24,892 nucleotides of DNA, from NCBI GenBank assembly GCA_963578605.1, contig CAUZEA010000088.1:1-24892 (forward strand). Direction: 5' to 3'. This DNA comes from JAKVCB01 sp963578605. GTDB lineage: Bacteria; Planctomycetota; Planctomycetia; Pirellulales; Lacipirellulaceae. Position 1 is the first letter of the stretch; the number at the start of each line of letters is the position of its first letter. Below the pieces are notes generated by a model. The model saw only the letters and a program-made list of their open reading frames with translations. It was not told the DNA's origin and searched no databases. The position numbers and the translations under genes are program-made. Of this stretch, positions 24,594-24,892 are shown piece after piece.

Positions 24594-24872
24594 ATGTCAC
24601 AGCCGCGACACACGGTGGATCAGATTATTGCGAAATTACGCCGAGCGGATGTTGAGCCTGGTAAAGGGAAGACGGTTCCTGATGCTTGCAAGGTGCTTGG
24701 GATTTCCGAACAGACGTATTACCGTTGGCGCCAGAAATATGGAGGTATGCAGCCGGAGATGGCGAAGGAACTGAAAGCCCTTCAAAAAGAGAATGCTCGG
24801 CTGAAGAAGATGGTGGCGGAGCAGGCTCTTGATATGGAGATCCCCAAGGAAGCCGCGCAGGGAAACTGGTAA
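24594..24872 (+). CDS. IS3-family transposase OrfA, 92 aa
   Basis: Helix-turn-helix DNA-binding subunit of an IS3-family transposase. ATG at 24594 is preceded by GGGAAAGG. The HTH reads HTVDQIIAKLRRADV then ACKVLGISEQTYYRWRQKYGG, typical of OrfA. It is followed by a leucine-zipper-like LKALQKENARLKKMVAEQAL used for multimerisation. The C-terminus PKEAAQGNW corresponds to the usual LKEAAxGNF end. Length is normal and the gene appears intact. orfB follows in the -1 frame. Confidence 0.9.
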   Translation: MSQPRHTVDQIIAKLRRADVEPGKGKTVPDACKVLGISEQTYYRWRQKYGGMQPEMAKELKALQKENARLKKMVAEQALDMEIPKEAAQGNW

Positions 24873-24892
24873 GCCCCGAACGTCGTCGACGA
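24863..24892 (+). CDS. IS3-family transposase OrfB, first codons only
   Basis: The -1 frame relative to orfA reads KLVSPERRRR up to the window edge. This matches the usual N-terminal SPxRRR of OrfB directly downstream of the OrfA stop. It is partial, cut by the window end, so no catalytic residues can be seen. Confidence 0.65.

Larger units (their letters stand above)
24516..24892 (+). mobile_element. IS3-family (IS407-group-like) insertion sequence, left end, runs off window
   Basis: The element begins at about 24516 with TGACGTCCTCCCCTAAACTT, directly after the last codons of tupA. A terminal TGA followed by a C-rich stretch fits the IS407-type inverted repeat. It contains orfA and the first codons of orfB in the -1 frame, as expected for IS3 elements that make an OrfAB fusion by frameshifting. 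The right end and the target duplication lie outside the window. Confidence 0.8.

Noticed and set aside
24594..24872. Canonical A6G slippery heptamer for OrfAB frameshifting
   Set aside because: The CAAAAAG near 24782 is not phased as AAA-AAG in the orfA frame, so the slip site could not be assigned although orfB is in the -1 frame.
1..24892. CRISPR arrays, tRNA or rRNA genes
   Set aside because: No regularly spaced direct repeats, cloverleaf-like sequences or rRNA signatures were seen on reading the window.

Overview
The window looks like chromosome of a planctomycete, most likely of the Pirellulaceae/Pirellulales type. This is inferred from five proteins ending in PEP-CTERM sorting signals, one of which also carries dockerin-like repeats, from signal peptides with unusually long N-regions, and from a large secreted LamG/glycosidase-like protein beside an FG-GAP propeller protein. 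No rRNA, tRNA or CRISPR array was seen, and no exosortase gene is present, so the sorting enzyme must be encoded elsewhere.

Layout. 1-~420 is a decayed minus-strand IS3-family orfB. 534-896 is an orphan C-terminal piece of a PEP-CTERM protein with a strong terminator. 1046-1960 (-) is an unrecognised 304-aa protein. About 2.2-11.7 kb is an exosortase-substrate region: three paralogous small PEP-CTERM proteins (2270-3325 -, 6528-7283 +, 10798-11565 +), a 653-aa PEP-CTERM protein with a propeller-like second half (3907-5868 +), and a PEP-CTERM zinc metalloprotease (7756-9489 +). A membrane-anchored PH-like protein (9818-10495 +) sits between them. Most of these genes have long 5' leaders, and the leaders share sequence modules.

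11.8-20.4 kb is a run of five minus-strand genes, in transcription order: FG-GAP propeller protein, LamG plus glycosidase-like protein, UMF1-type MFS transporter, FAD monooxygenase, ACS-type MFS transporter. Diverging from it across a 441-bp intergenic region is a plus-strand set: NagB-like sugar-phosphate isomerase/deaminase, sialidase-fold (Asp-box) protein and cupin protein. Together they suggest a carbohydrate (possibly amino-sugar or sialylated glycan) degradation locus with secreted hydrolase, importers and intracellular processing enzymes. The substrate cannot be told from sequence alone.

23.87-24.5 kb (-) is the C-terminal part of a TupA-like tungstate-binding protein, cut by the left end of an IS3-family (IS407-group-like) element whose orfA and first codons of orfB run off the right edge.

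Most noteworthy: the shared leader modules of the PEP-CTERM genes, the paralogous PEP-CTERM family itself, and the insertion-disrupted tungstate-uptake gene.
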